A stretch of 64,000 bases of DNA, taken from Alicycliphilus denitrificans K601. Its GTDB lineage: Bacteria; Pseudomonadota; Gammaproteobacteria; Burkholderiales; Burkholderiaceae_C. The stretch lies in the NCBI RefSeq assembly GCF_000204645.1, contig NC_015422.1, positions 2,993,001-3,057,000 of the forward strand, in the 5' to 3' direction. This document shows, in pieces, positions 18,636 through 27,412 of this stretch (its first letter is position 1; each line of letters opens with the position of its first letter). The translations under genes and the position numbers were made by a program. The notes under the pieces are model-generated. The model had not been told where the DNA came from and ran no database searches. It saw nothing but the letters and a program-made list of their open reading frames with translations.

Positions 18636-20084
18636 ATGACCCAGCACCACAACCTGATCGGCGGCCGGTGGACGCCCGGCGCGTCCTGTGCCCCCAACAC
18701 CAACCCCAGCGACCTGTCGGACGTGATCGGCGAATACGCCCAGGGCGGGGCCGATGACGTGCAGGCCGCCGTTGCCGCGGCCACGGCCGCGTTCCCGGCC
18801 TGGAGCACCTCGGGCATCCAGGCGCGCCACGATGCGCTGGACAAGATCGGCAACGAGATCCTGGCGCGCAAGGAGGAACTCGGCGACCTGCTCGCGCGCG
18901 AGGAGGGCAAGACCCGCCCCGAGGCCATCGGCGAGGTGGCGCGCGCGGGCCAGATCTTCAAGTTCTTCGCCGGCGAATGCCTGCGCCTGGCGGGCGAGGT
19001 GCTGCCCTCGGTGCGCCCCAACATCGGCGTGGAGATCACGCGCGAGCCCGTCGGCGTGGTGGGCCTCATCACGCCGTGGAACTTCCCCATCGCCATTCCC
19101 GCCTGGAAGATCGCCCCGGCCCTGGCCTACGGCAATTGCGTGGTCCTGAAGCCCGCCGACCTGGTGCCGGGCTGCGCCTGGGCGCTGGCCGAGATCATCC
19201 ACAAGAGCGGCATCCCGGCCGGCGTGTTCAACCTCGTCATGGGGCGCGGGCGCGTGATCGGCGAGGCGCTGGTGAACCACCCCGGCGTGGCGGCCATCAG
19301 CTTCACCGGCTCGGTGGGCGTGGGCCGCGGCATCGCCGCGGCCTGCGCGAAGTCCGGCAAGAAGGTGCAGCTGGAGATGGGCGGCAAGAACCCGCAAATC
19401 GTGCTCGACGATGCCGACCTCGCCCAGGCCGTGGAACTGTCGGCGCAAAGCGGCTTCTACTCCACCGGCCAGCGCTGCACGGCGTCCAGCCGCCTGATCG
19501 TGACCGACGCGATCTACCCCGCCTTCGTCGAGGCGCTGCAGGCGCGCATGGCCAGGATCAAGGTGGGCGACGCGCGCGCCGCCGGCACCGACATGGGCCC
19601 CGTGGTCAGCCAGGCGCAACTGGAGCAGGACCTGGCCTACGTGGAGATCGCCAAGACCGAGGGCGCCCGGCTGGCCGCTGGCGGCGAGCGCGTGGCCTGC
19701 CACACGGGCAGCGGCAGGCAGGGTTTCTTCATGGCGCCCACGCTGTTCGTGGACACCGCCCCCGGCATGCGCATCAACCGCGAGGAGGTCTTCGGCCCCG
19801 TGGCCAGCGTGATCCGCGTGCAGGACTACGAGGAGGCGCTGGCCGTGGCCAACGACACGCCGTTCGGCCTGTCGGCCGGCATCGCCACGACGAGCCTCAA
19901 GCACGCCACGCACTTCAAGCGCCACAGCCAGGCCGGCATGGTGATGGTCAACCTGCCCACGGCGGGCGTGGACTACCACGTGCCCTTCGGCGGCCGCAAG
20001 GGCAGCAGCTACGGCCCGCGCGAGCAGGGGCGCTACGCGCAGGAGTTCTACACCACGGTGAAAACGGCCTACACGTTGGCCTGA
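18636..20084 (+). CDS. 2-oxoglutarate semialdehyde dehydrogenase
   Basis: 482 residues of the aldehyde dehydrogenase superfamily: [18 protein letters not shown] near residue 147, [11 protein letters not shown] with the catalytic glutamate near 247, and the catalytic cysteine in [10 protein letters not shown] near 281. As the last gene of the glucarate operon it should oxidise 2-oxoglutarate semialdehyde to 2-oxoglutarate, completing entry to the TCA cycle. A separate succinate-semialdehyde or other role is possible for this superfamily, but the context is strong. The dispersed repeat directly upstream leaves little room for its own promoter. Confidence 0.88.
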   Translation: MTQHHNLIGGRWTPGASCAPNTNPSDLSDVIGEYAQGGADDVQAAVAAATAAFPAWSTSGIQARHDALDKIGNEILARKEELGDLLAREEGKTRPEAIGEVARAGQIFKFFAGECLRLAGEVLPSVRPNIGVEITREPVGVVGLITPWNFPIAIPAWKIAPALAYGNCVVLKPADLVPGCAWALAEIIHKSGIPAGVFNLVMGRGRVIGEALVNHPGVAAISFTGSVGVGRGIAAACAKSGKKVQLEMGGKNPQIVLDDADLAQAVELSAQSGFYSTGQRCTASSRLIVTDAIYPAFVEALQARMARIKVGDARAAGTDMGPVVSQAQLEQDLAYVEIAKTEGARLAAGGERVACHTGSGRQGFFMAPTLFVDTAPGMRINREEVFGPVASVIRVQDYEEALAVANDTPFGLSAGIATTSLKHATHFKRHSQAGMVMVNLPTAGVDYHVPFGGRKGSSYGPREQGRYAQEFYTTVKTAYTLA

Positions 20085-20153
20085 GGGCGTGTTTACGATC
20101 TGAGGGCGTTGTCAGGAGAGAATGCCCGCCTTGGCCGGCTTTCCTCTCCTCGC

Positions 20154-20906
20154 GTGTCCTCTTCCCTGCCCTGGATCCAATCGCCCGACGGCTTCCCGCA
20201 CCCCAGCCGCAGCTGGGACGCAGCATCCCCCGCCCCCGGGCTGCTGGCGGCCGGCGGCGAGCTGGACGTGCCCTACCTGCTCGCTGCGTACCGGCAGGGC
20301 ATCTTCCCGTGGTTCGGCGCGGGCCAGCCCATCCTGTGGTGGAGCCCCGACCCGCGCATGGTGCTGCACGTGCAGGAGTTCCGCCTGCACCGCTCGCTGC
20401 GCCGCGTGCTGCAGCGCTTTCGCGCCACGCCGGGCTGCGAGGTGCGCATCGACAGCGACTTCCCCGCCGTGATCCGCGCCTGCGCGCAGACGCCGCGCGC
20501 CGGCCAGGACGGCACCTGGATCGTGCCGCGCATGGTGGCGGCCTACGAGGCGCTGCACGCCGCGGGCCATGCGCACAGCGTGGAGACCTGGGTGGACGGC
20601 CGGCTGGCGGGCGGGCTGTACTGCGTGGCGCTGGGGCGCGCGGTGTTCGGCGAGTCGATGTTCGCGCACGCGACCGACGCCTCCAAGATCGCGCTGGCCG
20701 CGCTCGTCTGCCTGTGCCGGCGCGAGGGCGTGGCGCTGATCGACTGCCAGCAGAACACCGGCCACCTGGCATCGCTGGGCGCGCGCGAGATCGGCCGCGC
20801 GCAGTTCCTGCGCCACGTGGCCCAGGCCCGGGCAGAGCCCCCCTGCGACTGGCGATTCGAGCCCGTATACTGGAACGAGCTTTTGCCACCGACCTCCGCG
20901 GCGTGA
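20154..20906 (+). CDS. aat: leucyl/phenylalanyl-tRNA--protein transferase
   Basis: 250 residues from a GTG at 20154; an in-frame TTG at 20109 would add 15 unlikely residues. Family features: [36 protein letters not shown] and, near the C-terminus, [17 protein letters not shown]. The enzyme attaches Leu or Phe to proteins with N-terminal Arg or Lys, making them ClpS/ClpAP substrates. The stop overlaps the bpt start (GTGA at 20903-20906), so the two N-degron transferases are translationally coupled. Confidence 0.92.
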   Translation: MSSSLPWIQSPDGFPHPSRSWDAASPAPGLLAAGGELDVPYLLAAYRQGIFPWFGAGQPILWWSPDPRMVLHVQEFRLHRSLRRVLQRFRATPGCEVRIDSDFPAVIRACAQTPRAGQDGTWIVPRMVAAYEALHAAGHAHSVETWVDGRLAGGLYCVALGRAVFGESMFAHATDASKIALAALVCLCRREGVALIDCQQNTGHLASLGAREIGRAQFLRHVAQARAEPPCDWRFEPVYWNELLPPTSAA

Positions 20907-21646
20907 CCCAGCTCAACGACCTTCCGCTGCAAAGCCTGCAGTTCTATGCCACGGCGCCCTATCCGTGCAGCTACCTGCCACAGCGGCAGGCGCGCTCGCA
21001 GGTGGCTACGCCCAGCCACCTGATCCAGAACGCCGTGTACTCCGACCTTGTGGCACGGGGCTTCAGGCGCAGCGGCATGTTCACCTACCGCCCGCACTGC
21101 GAGGGCTGCCAGGCCTGCATCCCGCTGCGCGTGCTGGCCGATTCGTTCCGCCCCGACCGCAGCCAGCGCCGCGCCTGGAGGCGCCACGCCGGCCTGCAGG
21201 CGCGCGTGCTGCGCCTGTGCTACATGCCCGAGCATTACCAGCTCTACCTGCGCTACCAGACCGCGCGCCACGCGGGCGGCGGCATGGACCACGACAGCAT
21301 CGACCAGTACACGCAGTTCCTGCTGCAAAGCCGCGTCAACTCGCGGCTTGTCGAATTCCGCGAGCCCGACGCTGACGGCCGGCCCGGCGCGCTCAAGATG
21401 GTGTCCATCCTCGACGTGCTGGAGGACGGCATCTCCGCCGTCTACACCTTCTACGAGCCCGAGGAAGGCACGAGCTACGGCACCTACAACGTGCTGTGGC
21501 AGCTGCAGCAGGCCCGCGCGCTGGGCCTGCCCCACGTCTACCTGGGCTACTGGATAGAGCAAAGCCCCAAGATGAACTACAAGGCGCGCTTCCTGCCGCA
21601 CGAGCTGCTCATCGGCGAGAAGTGGCAGCCGCCTGCCGGGCGCTGA
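20903..21646 (+). CDS. bpt: aspartate/glutamate leucyl-tRNA--protein transferase
   Basis: 247 residues from GTG at 20903, overlapping the aat stop by four bases. The N-terminal cysteine pair region ([12 protein letters not shown]) and [20 protein letters not shown] belong to the ATE1/Bpt family. Bacterial Bpt adds leucine to proteins with N-terminal Asp or Glu, feeding ClpS/ClpAP proteolysis. With aat it forms the bacterial N-degron branch, a pairing common in betaproteobacteria. A dispersed repeat follows its stop by two bases. Confidence 0.92.
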   Translation: MTQLNDLPLQSLQFYATAPYPCSYLPQRQARSQVATPSHLIQNAVYSDLVARGFRRSGMFTYRPHCEGCQACIPLRVLADSFRPDRSQRRAWRRHAGLQARVLRLCYMPEHYQLYLRYQTARHAGGGMDHDSIDQYTQFLLQSRVNSRLVEFREPDADGRPGALKMVSILDVLEDGISAVYTFYEPEEGTSYGTYNVLWQLQQARALGLPHVYLGYWIEQSPKMNYKARFLPHELLIGEKWQPPAGR

Positions 21647-21648
21647 AG

Positions 21649-21711
21649 TTTCAAGCCGAATCGGCCTCCAACGCCCGTCCAGCAAGCGACATCAGCTCTC
21701 TATTGGATAGC
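21649..21711 (-). repeat. dispersed palindromic element, copy 4
   Basis: On the minus strand: TGCTATCCAATAGAGAGCTG, then GCTTGCTGGACGGGCG, TTGGAGGCC, GGCTTGAAA. It occupies the full gap between the convergent bpt and pirin genes. Confidence 0.75.
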
Positions 21712-21718
21712 AGCCCGC

Positions 21719-22420
21719 TCACGGCGCCAGGTCGAACACCAGCACCTCGGCGTCGCGGCCGCCGTCCAGCCGGAGCTGCGCCTCGCCCTCCAGCAGCGCC
21801 GCGTCGCCGCCCTGCAGCGGCATGCCGTTGACCTGCAGCGCGCCGCGCACCAGGTGCACGTAGGCCTTGCGCCGCGGTTCCAGCGCCAGCGTGGCGCACT
21901 CGGCCCCGTCGAACAGCCCCGCGTGCAGCGACGCATCGGCATGGATGCGCACCACGCCCGGCCCGCCCGTGGGCGAGGCCACGAGCCGCAGCCGGCCGCG
22001 CTTGTCCGCCTCGGGCACGCTCACCTGCTCGTAGCTCGGCGCGATGCCGCGCACGTCGGGCTCGATCCAGATCTGCAGGAAATGCGTGGCCTGGCCCTGG
22101 GCGTGGTTGAACTCGCTGTGCATCACGCCCGTGCCCGCGCTCATGCGCTGCACGTCGCCCGGCGGTATGCCCTTCACGTTGCCCATGCTGTCCTGGTGCG
22201 CCAGCTCGCCCGAGAGCACGTAGCTGATGATCTCCATGTCGCGGTGGCCGTGCGTGCCGAAGCCCGTGCCGGGGGCGATGCGGTCCTCGTTGATGACGCG
22301 CAGGTTGCCCCAGCCCATGTGGCGCGGGTCGTAGTAGCCCGCGAACGAGAAGCTGTGGTACGAGTTGAGCCAGCCATGGTCGGCGTGGCCGCGGTCCTGC
22401 GATTTGCGGATGGTCAGCAT
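21719..22420 (-). CDS. pirin-family bicupin (YhaK/quercetinase-like)
   Basis: 233 residues from ATG at 22420. The N-terminal cupin has the pirin signature: GWLNSYHSFSFAGYYDP, FGTHGHRDMEIISYVLSGEL and MSAGTGVMHSEFN, giving the three His and one Glu that bind iron or another metal. Pirins include quercetin dioxygenases and redox sensors; the substrate is unknown here. It is divergent from a LysR gene with a LysR-type box between, a common pairing in this bacterial group. Cytosolic. Confidence 0.88.
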   Translation of the reverse strand: MLTIRKSQDRGHADHGWLNSYHSFSFAGYYDPRHMGWGNLRVINEDRIAPGTGFGTHGHRDMEIISYVLSGELAHQDSMGNVKGIPPGDVQRMSAGTGVMHSEFNHAQGQATHFLQIWIEPDVRGIAPSYEQVSVPEADKRGRLRLVASPTGGPGVVRIHADASLHAGLFDGAECATLALEPRRKAYVHLVRGALQVNGMPLQGGDAALLEGEAQLRLDGGRDAEVLVFDLAP

Positions 22421-22499
22421 GAGGCGCTCCTTCGAATGTCGTTCGCGCCAATGTAGGCCCGCACCGGCGCTTGCGGGAGCTGCGGGCTTGAAGGCATCA

Positions 22500-22514
22500 T
22501 TCAAACCAATTGAA
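22500..22514. promoter_or_regulatory. candidate LysR-type box
   Basis: TTCAA and TTGAA arms five bases apart (22500-22514) contain a T-N11-A motif (T at 22501, A at 22513), the classical LysR-binding pattern. It lies between the divergent pirin and LysR genes, 18 bases before the LysR ATG, so autoregulation and control of pirin are both plausible. Confidence 0.55.
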
Positions 22515-22531
22515 CAAGAAATAGCTGGACC

Positions 22532-23467
22532 ATGCAAAACACCCGCGATGCGCTGACCCCGGACAACCTTGCCATGCTGCAGGCCATCGCCGAGGCCGGC
22601 AGCTTCGCCGCGGCCGCGCGCGCATTGGGCCTGGTGCCCAGCGCGCTGACCTACCGCGTGCGCCAGATCGAGGACGCGCTCGACGTGCTGCTGTTCGACC
22701 GCAGCGCGCGCCAGGCCCGCCCCACCGATGCTGGCCTGGAGCTGCTGCGCGAGGGCCGGCGCGTGCTGGAGGACGTGGACGCCATCGCCAACCGCGTGCG
22801 CCGCGTGGCCACGGGCTGGGAGCCGCAGCTGACCCTGTCGGTGGACGGAGTGATCTCCCCCACCACCATGCTGGAGCTGGTGGAGGCGTTCTATGCCCTC
22901 GGGCCGCCCACGCGCCTGAAATGGCGCGACGGCATCCTGAGCGGCACGGCCGAGGCGCTGGCCTCGGGCCACGCGGACCTGGCCATCGGCGTGACCGGCT
23001 CCGCCAATGTGGCGGGCCTGCAATCCGCGCCGCTGGGCGAGCTGCGCTTCATCTTCGTCGTGGCCCCGCACCACCCGCTGGCGCGGGCGCCCGAGCCGAT
23101 CAGCGACGCCACGCTGCGCGCGCACCGCCTGGTCGCCGTGGCCGATTCGGCGCGGCGCGGCAACGTCACCATGGGCATCCTGGCGGGGCAGGACGTATTC
23201 ACCGTGGACAACATGCGCGCCAAGATCCAGGCCCAGCTGCGCGGCCTGGGCGGCGGCTTCCTGCCCGAGCCCATGGTGCGCCCCTACGTCGAGGCCGGCC
23301 ACCTGGTGGTGCGCGAGGTGGTGCGCCCGGCGCGCACCGTGCCCATGAGCTACCAATGGGGCGGGCCCGGCGCCACCGCCCCGGGGCGGGCCCTGCAATG
23401 GTGGCTGTCGCAGCTGCAAAGCCCGGCCACGCGCCGGGCCCTGCTCGAAAATCACCATCATTTCTGA
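22532..23467 (+). CDS. LysR-family transcriptional regulator
   Basis: 311 residues. The N-terminal winged helix (about 10-70) reads [20 protein letters not shown], then [16 protein letters not shown] and [15 protein letters not shown]. The remainder is the periplasmic-binding-like effector domain, with few basic residues at the end. It most likely controls the divergent pirin gene. The effector is unknown. TTGAACAAGAAAT precedes the ATG without a strong ribosome site. Confidence 0.9.
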   Translation: MQNTRDALTPDNLAMLQAIAEAGSFAAAARALGLVPSALTYRVRQIEDALDVLLFDRSARQARPTDAGLELLREGRRVLEDVDAIANRVRRVATGWEPQLTLSVDGVISPTTMLELVEAFYALGPPTRLKWRDGILSGTAEALASGHADLAIGVTGSANVAGLQSAPLGELRFIFVVAPHHPLARAPEPISDATLRAHRLVAVADSARRGNVTMGILAGQDVFTVDNMRAKIQAQLRGLGGGFLPEPMVRPYVEAGHLVVREVVRPARTVPMSYQWGGPGATAPGRALQWWLSQLQSPATRRALLENHHHF

Positions 23468-23541
23468 GAAGCCGTGTACGCGGCGAGGGGCGGCGCGTGT
23501 AGAGTCGTCGCTATCCGAGAACGTGTTTACGAAAGCCCGCC

Positions 23542-24636
23542 ATGACAGCACCCCGCCCCCGCTCCAGCAATCGCTTGAAACACGGCATGCCCGCCGCCTC
23601 GGTGCGGCGCTTCGCCATCGTCGGCGCCGGCATGGCGGGTATCGCCTGCGCGCGCACGCTGGCCCAGGCGGGCCACGCCGTGACCGTGTTCGAGAGGGCG
23701 CCCCACAGCGGCGGGCGCACGGCGGCGCTGGCCTCGCCCTTCGGCAGCTTCGACACCGGCGCACAGTACTTCACCGTGCGCGACGCGCGCTTCCAGCGCG
23801 CCCTGGACACCGTGCCCGGCCTGTGCCGCGCCTGGAGCGCCACCACCATCCGCGTGCTGGATGCCGCGGGCCGCGTGGCCACGGCCACGCGCATGCCGGG
23901 CGAGGCGCACTGGGTGGCCGCCCCCACCATGGACGCGCTGGTCCAGGCCTGGGCCGAGCCGCTGGCGGACGAGGGCCGGCTGCACACGCACACGGCCGTC
24001 ACGCGCATCGAGCGCGACCCCATGCGCCCCACCGCCTGGCAGCTGCACTGCGAGACCCTGGGCGGCGACACCCACCTGCACGGCGGCTTCGACGCCGTGG
24101 TGCTGGCCCAGCCGGCGCCGCTCGCGCGGGCGCTGCTGCAGCAGTCGGGCGTGGCGGCGCCCTGGGGCCAGGCGCTCGACGCCGTGGACATCGCCCCCTG
24201 CTGGACGCTAATGCTGGCCTTCGCCCACGCCGTGCGCCCGGGCCTGACCACGCTGGGGCCGCAGTGGAACGCCGCGCGCAGCACGCACCACCGCATCGCC
24301 TGGCTGGCGCGCGAGTCGAGCAAGCCCGGCCGCAAGCAGATCGAGCGCTGGACGGTGCAGGCCAGCCCCGCCTGGTCGCTGGAGCACCTGAACGACGACA
24401 CGGCGCGCGTGCAGGCCAAGCTCATCAAGGCCTTCGCCGAGGTCACCGGCATACACGCCACGCCCACCCATGCCGAGATGCGCCGCTGGCGCTACGCCCA
24501 GACGCAGACGCCCCTGGGCCGGAGCTTCCTGTGGGACGCCGCCGCGGGCCTGGGCGCCTGCGGCGACTGGTGCCTGGGCCACCGGCTGGAGGACGCCTTC
24601 GTCTCCGGTCTGGAGCTGGCCCTCGCCGCCGCATGA
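23542..24636 (+). CDS. FAD-dependent amine-oxidase-like oxidoreductase
   Basis: 364 residues. The dinucleotide motif [19 protein letters not shown] begins near residue 22, followed by [15 protein letters not shown] and [11 protein letters not shown]; a C-terminal FAD motif reads [17 protein letters not shown]. This is the renalase-like/NAD(P)-binding group of flavin amine oxidases common in proteobacteria, usually near deoxyribodipyrimidine photolyase or tRNA genes; the physiological substrate is unknown. The ATG at 23542 is the first plausible start; the true start could be ATG at 23587, nearer the motif. Its stop overlaps gluQ (ATGA), indicating translational coupling. Confidence 0.8.
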   Translation: MTAPRPRSSNRLKHGMPAASVRRFAIVGAGMAGIACARTLAQAGHAVTVFERAPHSGGRTAALASPFGSFDTGAQYFTVRDARFQRALDTVPGLCRAWSATTIRVLDAAGRVATATRMPGEAHWVAAPTMDALVQAWAEPLADEGRLHTHTAVTRIERDPMRPTAWQLHCETLGGDTHLHGGFDAVVLAQPAPLARALLQQSGVAAPWGQALDAVDIAPCWTLMLAFAHAVRPGLTTLGPQWNAARSTHHRIAWLARESSKPGRKQIERWTVQASPAWSLEHLNDDTARVQAKLIKAFAEVTGIHATPTHAEMRRWRYAQTQTPLGRSFLWDAAAGLGACGDWCLGHRLEDAFVSGLELALAAA

Positions 24637-25598
24637 GCGCGGGCTACGCCGGCCCCTACATCGGTCGTTTTGCCCCCTCGCCCACCGGGCCGCTGCATGC
24701 GGGCTCGCTCGTGGCCGCCCTCGCCAGCTGGCTGGACGCGCGCGCGGCCGGCGGGCGCTGGCTGGTGCGCATCGAGGACGTGGACCGGCCGCGCTGCCCC
24801 CCCGGCGCGGCCGAACGCATCCTGGCCCAGCTGGCCGCCTGCGGCCTGCGGCCCGACGCGCCGCCGCTGCGCCAGTCGGGCCGCGGCGCGCGCTACCGGC
24901 AGGCGCTGGACGAACTGGCGGCGCGGCGGCTGGCCTACCCCTGCGCCTGCACCCGGCGCGACATCGAGGCGGCCCTGGCCGCCCAGGGCCTGGCGCATGA
25001 ACGCCACGTGGAGCGCCCCTACCCCGGCACCTGCCGCCAGGGCCTGCGCGGCCGCGCGCCGCGCGCCTGGCGCTTCAACGCCACCGAATACCAGGCAAAA
25101 ATGCCTCCAGCGACCGGCAGTCAATCGCCGACAGCTCCCCTATCGATAGCAAGCGACGGCATCCGCTGGACCGACAGGCGCCTGGGCCCGCAGTTCCAGG
25201 ACGTAGCCCGCCAGGTGGGCGACTTCGTGCTGCTGCGCGCCGACGGCCTGTGGGCCTACCAGCTGGCGGTGGTGGTGGACGACGCCGACCAGGGCGTGAC
25301 CCACATCGTGCGCGGCGAAGACCTGGCGGACAACACCCCGCGCCAGATCCTGCTGCAGTCGGCCCTGGGGCTGCCCACGCCGCGCTACCTGCACACGCCG
25401 CTGGTGCGCGCGGCCGACGGCGAGAAGCTCTCCAAGCAGCATGGCGCGCCGCCCATCGACGACGGCCGGCCGCTGCAGGCGCTGGCCGATGCCGCCCGGG
25501 TGCTGGGCCTGCCGCCGGCATCAGGCGCGCGCGACGCCGACCAGGCGCTCGCGCTATGGGCCGGGGCCTGGGCGCGAATCTACAATCCGCCGCTGTGA
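24633..25598 (+). CDS. gluQ: glutamyl-Q tRNA(Asp) synthetase with a repeat-derived insertion
   Basis: 321 residues, longer than the usual 290-300. It glutamylates queuosine at the anticodon of tRNA(Asp). The nucleotide-binding loop [18 protein letters not shown] is at residue 10, zinc-site cysteines lie in YPCACTRRD and YPGTC, and the KMSKS-like loop is [11 protein letters not shown] near residue 266. Residues about 154-174 ([20 protein letters not shown]) are encoded by a copy of the dispersed palindromic element, in frame, between the RFN strand and [10 protein letters not shown]. The insert probably forms a surface loop before the acceptor-binding region. Stop and trmB start overlap (GTGA). 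Confidence 0.9.
   Translation: MSAGYAGPYIGRFAPSPTGPLHAGSLVAALASWLDARAAGGRWLVRIEDVDRPRCPPGAAERILAQLAACGLRPDAPPLRQSGRGARYRQALDELAARRLAYPCACTRRDIEAALAAQGLAHERHVERPYPGTCRQGLRGRAPRAWRFNATEYQAKMPPATGSQSPTAPLSIASDGIRWTDRRLGPQFQDVARQVGDFVLLRADGLWAYQLAVVVDDADQGVTHIVRGEDLADNTPRQILLQSALGLPTPRYLHTPLVRAADGEKLSKQHGAPPIDDGRPLQALADAARVLGLPPASGARDADQALALWAGAWARIYNPPL
25093..25152 (-). repeat. dispersed palindromic element, copy 5, inside gluQ
   Basis: Sixty bases within the gluQ reading frame. On the minus strand: TTGCTATCGATAGGGGAGCT, GGCGATTGACTGCCGGTCGC, TGGAGGCATTTTTGCCT. It matches the intergenic copies block by block. On the gene strand the frame stays open (GCA AAA ATG CCT CCA...). Confidence 0.75.
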
Positions 25599-26329
25599 CG
25601 CAAACCCCATCCATCCAAGAATCCCGCCCCGCGGCGCCCGGCGCTGCGCCGGCCAGCATCGCCCATCCCAAGGGCATCAAGAGCTACGTGCGCCGCGCCG
25701 GCCGCACCACCAGCGGCCAGGCCAAGGCCCTCGAAGACCTGGGGCCGCGCTATGTGCTGGACTACGCGCCCGCCCCGCTGGACGCCGCCGCCGCCTTCGG
25801 CCGCAGCGCGCCGCTGGTGCTGGAGATCGGCTTCGGCATGGGCGAGGCCACGGCCCACATCGCGGGCGTGCGCCCCGGCGACGACTTCCTGTGCTGCGAG
25901 GTGCACGAGCCCGGCGTGGGCGCGCTGCTCAAGCGCATCGGCGAGCAGGGCCTGTCCAACATCCGCATCCTGCAGCACGACGCCGTGGAGGTGCTGGAGC
26001 ACATGCTCGCGCCGGCCTCGCTCGACGGCGTGCACATCTTCTTTCCCGACCCCTGGCACAAGAAGCGCCACAACAAGCGCCGCCTGATCCAGCCGCCGCT
26101 GGTGGCCAGGCTGGCCGGCCGGCTCAAGCCCGGCGGCTACATCCACTGCGCGACCGACTGGCAGCCCTACGCCGAGCAGATGCTGCAAGTGCTGTCGGCC
26201 GAGCCGTTGCTGGCCAACACCGCCCAGGGCTACGCCACGCAGCCCTGGTACCGGCCCCTGACCAAGTTCGAGAACCGCGGCATGCGCCTGGGCCATGGCG
26301 TGTGGGACCTGGTGTTCACGCGCCGCTGA
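25595..26329 (+). CDS. trmB: tRNA (guanine-N7-)-methyltransferase
   Basis: 244 residues from GTG at 25595, overlapping the gluQ stop. Signature SAM site [17 protein letters not shown] near residue 71, the acidic [14 protein letters not shown], and the TrmB motif [19 protein letters not shown] with the catalytic aspartate. It methylates G46 in the variable loop of tRNAs. The N-terminal 40 residues are Pro/Ala-rich and probably disordered. Coupling with gluQ groups two tRNA-modification enzymes. Confidence 0.94.
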   Translation: MTQTPSIQESRPAAPGAAPASIAHPKGIKSYVRRAGRTTSGQAKALEDLGPRYVLDYAPAPLDAAAAFGRSAPLVLEIGFGMGEATAHIAGVRPGDDFLCCEVHEPGVGALLKRIGEQGLSNIRILQHDAVEVLEHMLAPASLDGVHIFFPDPWHKKRHNKRRLIQPPLVARLAGRLKPGGYIHCATDWQPYAEQMLQVLSAEPLLANTAQGYATQPWYRPLTKFENRGMRLGHGVWDLVFTRR

Positions 26330-26357
26330 CGTTCCCGCCCTCCCGGAGGACCGACCG

Positions 26358-27362
26358 ATGAAGCCCCTGCTGCGCAACCTGGCCGAGATGACCGCCCACC
26401 GCGATCACCTGCGGCTGGAGGTGTCGGTGCTGTCCACCCTGCTCAGGCTGTGCCACCGCGTGCAGGTGCGGGCACTGGAGCTCTTCGAGCAGGACCAGGC
26501 CACCATGCTGCGCCCGCGCAGCTGGAGCCAGGACGGGCAGATCGTCTCCAGCGAGCACGACGCGGCCGGCGACCCGCAGCGCCTGCCGCTGGCCGACGCA
26601 CCCGAGCTAGCCCAATGCATCGCGGCCGGCGGCGAAAGCGCCCAGCGCTCCTCGCCCGGCCGCCACACGCTGTGGCTGCCCGTGTGGCAGGCGGGGCGCG
26701 CCACCGCCTGCCTGGAGGTCACCCAGCCGCGCGCCTTCACGCGGCACCAGCGCGACGTGGTCAAGGGCGTGTTCCTCGTCTACCAGAACTACCAGAACCT
26801 GCTGGACTACAGCGAGCGCGACGCGCTCACGGGCCTGCTCAACCGCAAGACCTTCGAGGAACAGTTCGCCCGCGATGCCGGCAGCACCCCAGCCGCGGAC
26901 GGCGGCGCCGACCTGCCGCGCCCGTGGCTGGCGGTGATCGACATCGACCATTTCAAGTCGGTCAACGACCGCTTCGGCCACCTGTACGGCGACGAGGTGC
27001 TGATCCTGGTGGCCAACGTGCTGCGCGCGCACTGCAAGAGCCAGGACCGCATCTTCCGCTTCGGCGGCGAGGAGTTCGTGGTGCTGCTGCGCTCCGTCAC
27101 GCTGGCCCAGGCACGCCAGGTGTTCGAGCGCCTGCGCGCGGCCATGCAGGCGCACGCATTCCCGCAGATCGGACACATCACCGCGAGCATCGGCTTCGCC
27201 GCCTCGCAGCGAGGCTCGCCCGTGGAAGTCCTGGGCCGCGCCGACCAGGCGCTCTACCATGCCAAGGAGAGCGGGCGCAACCGGGTCTGCTTCTACGACG
27301 ACCTGGTGCTAAGCGGCGTGCTGCAGGCGAAGATCGCCCACGACGAGGTGGATCTGTTCTAA
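26358..27362 (+). CDS. GGDEF diguanylate cyclase
   Basis: 334 residues from ATG at 26358 (GGAGGA at 26345-26350). The N-terminal part (1-150) is a GAF-like sensory region without membrane segments. The C-terminal GGDEF domain (about 160-325) has DALTGLLNRKTFEEQF, IDIDHFKSVNDRFGH and the intact active site RFGGEEFVVLL near residue 238, so c-di-GMP synthesis is expected. The allosteric I-site position reads KSQD instead of RxxD, so product inhibition is probably lost or weak. The gene is followed by a hairpin and faces alaS. Confidence 0.9.
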   Translation: MKPLLRNLAEMTAHRDHLRLEVSVLSTLLRLCHRVQVRALELFEQDQATMLRPRSWSQDGQIVSSEHDAAGDPQRLPLADAPELAQCIAAGGESAQRSSPGRHTLWLPVWQAGRATACLEVTQPRAFTRHQRDVVKGVFLVYQNYQNLLDYSERDALTGLLNRKTFEEQFARDAGSTPAADGGADLPRPWLAVIDIDHFKSVNDRFGHLYGDEVLILVANVLRAHCKSQDRIFRFGGEEFVVLLRSVTLAQARQVFERLRAAMQAHAFPQIGHITASIGFAASQRGSPVEVLGRADQALYHAKESGRNRVCFYDDLVLSGVLQAKIAHDEVDLF

Positions 27363-27363
27363 A

Positions 27364-27394
27364 CGAAACATCCGCCACGGCGGCGGGTGTTTCG
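27364..27394. terminator. hairpin between convergent GGDEF gene and alaS
   Basis: CGAAACA (27364-27370) pairs with TGTTTCG (27388-27394), and CCGCC pairs with GGCGG inside, giving a 13-bp stem with one G-T pair and a 5-base loop. There is no clear T-run. Placed between two convergent stops, it probably serves both transcripts. Confidence 0.7.
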
Positions 27395-27412
27395 TGCGTG
27401 ATCAAGGCCGCG

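Noticed and set aside
25093..25152. gluQ insertion as a sequencing or assembly error
   Set aside because: The insert keeps the frame, matches a repeat family found at ten other places with independent sequence differences, and has a parallel case in waaA.
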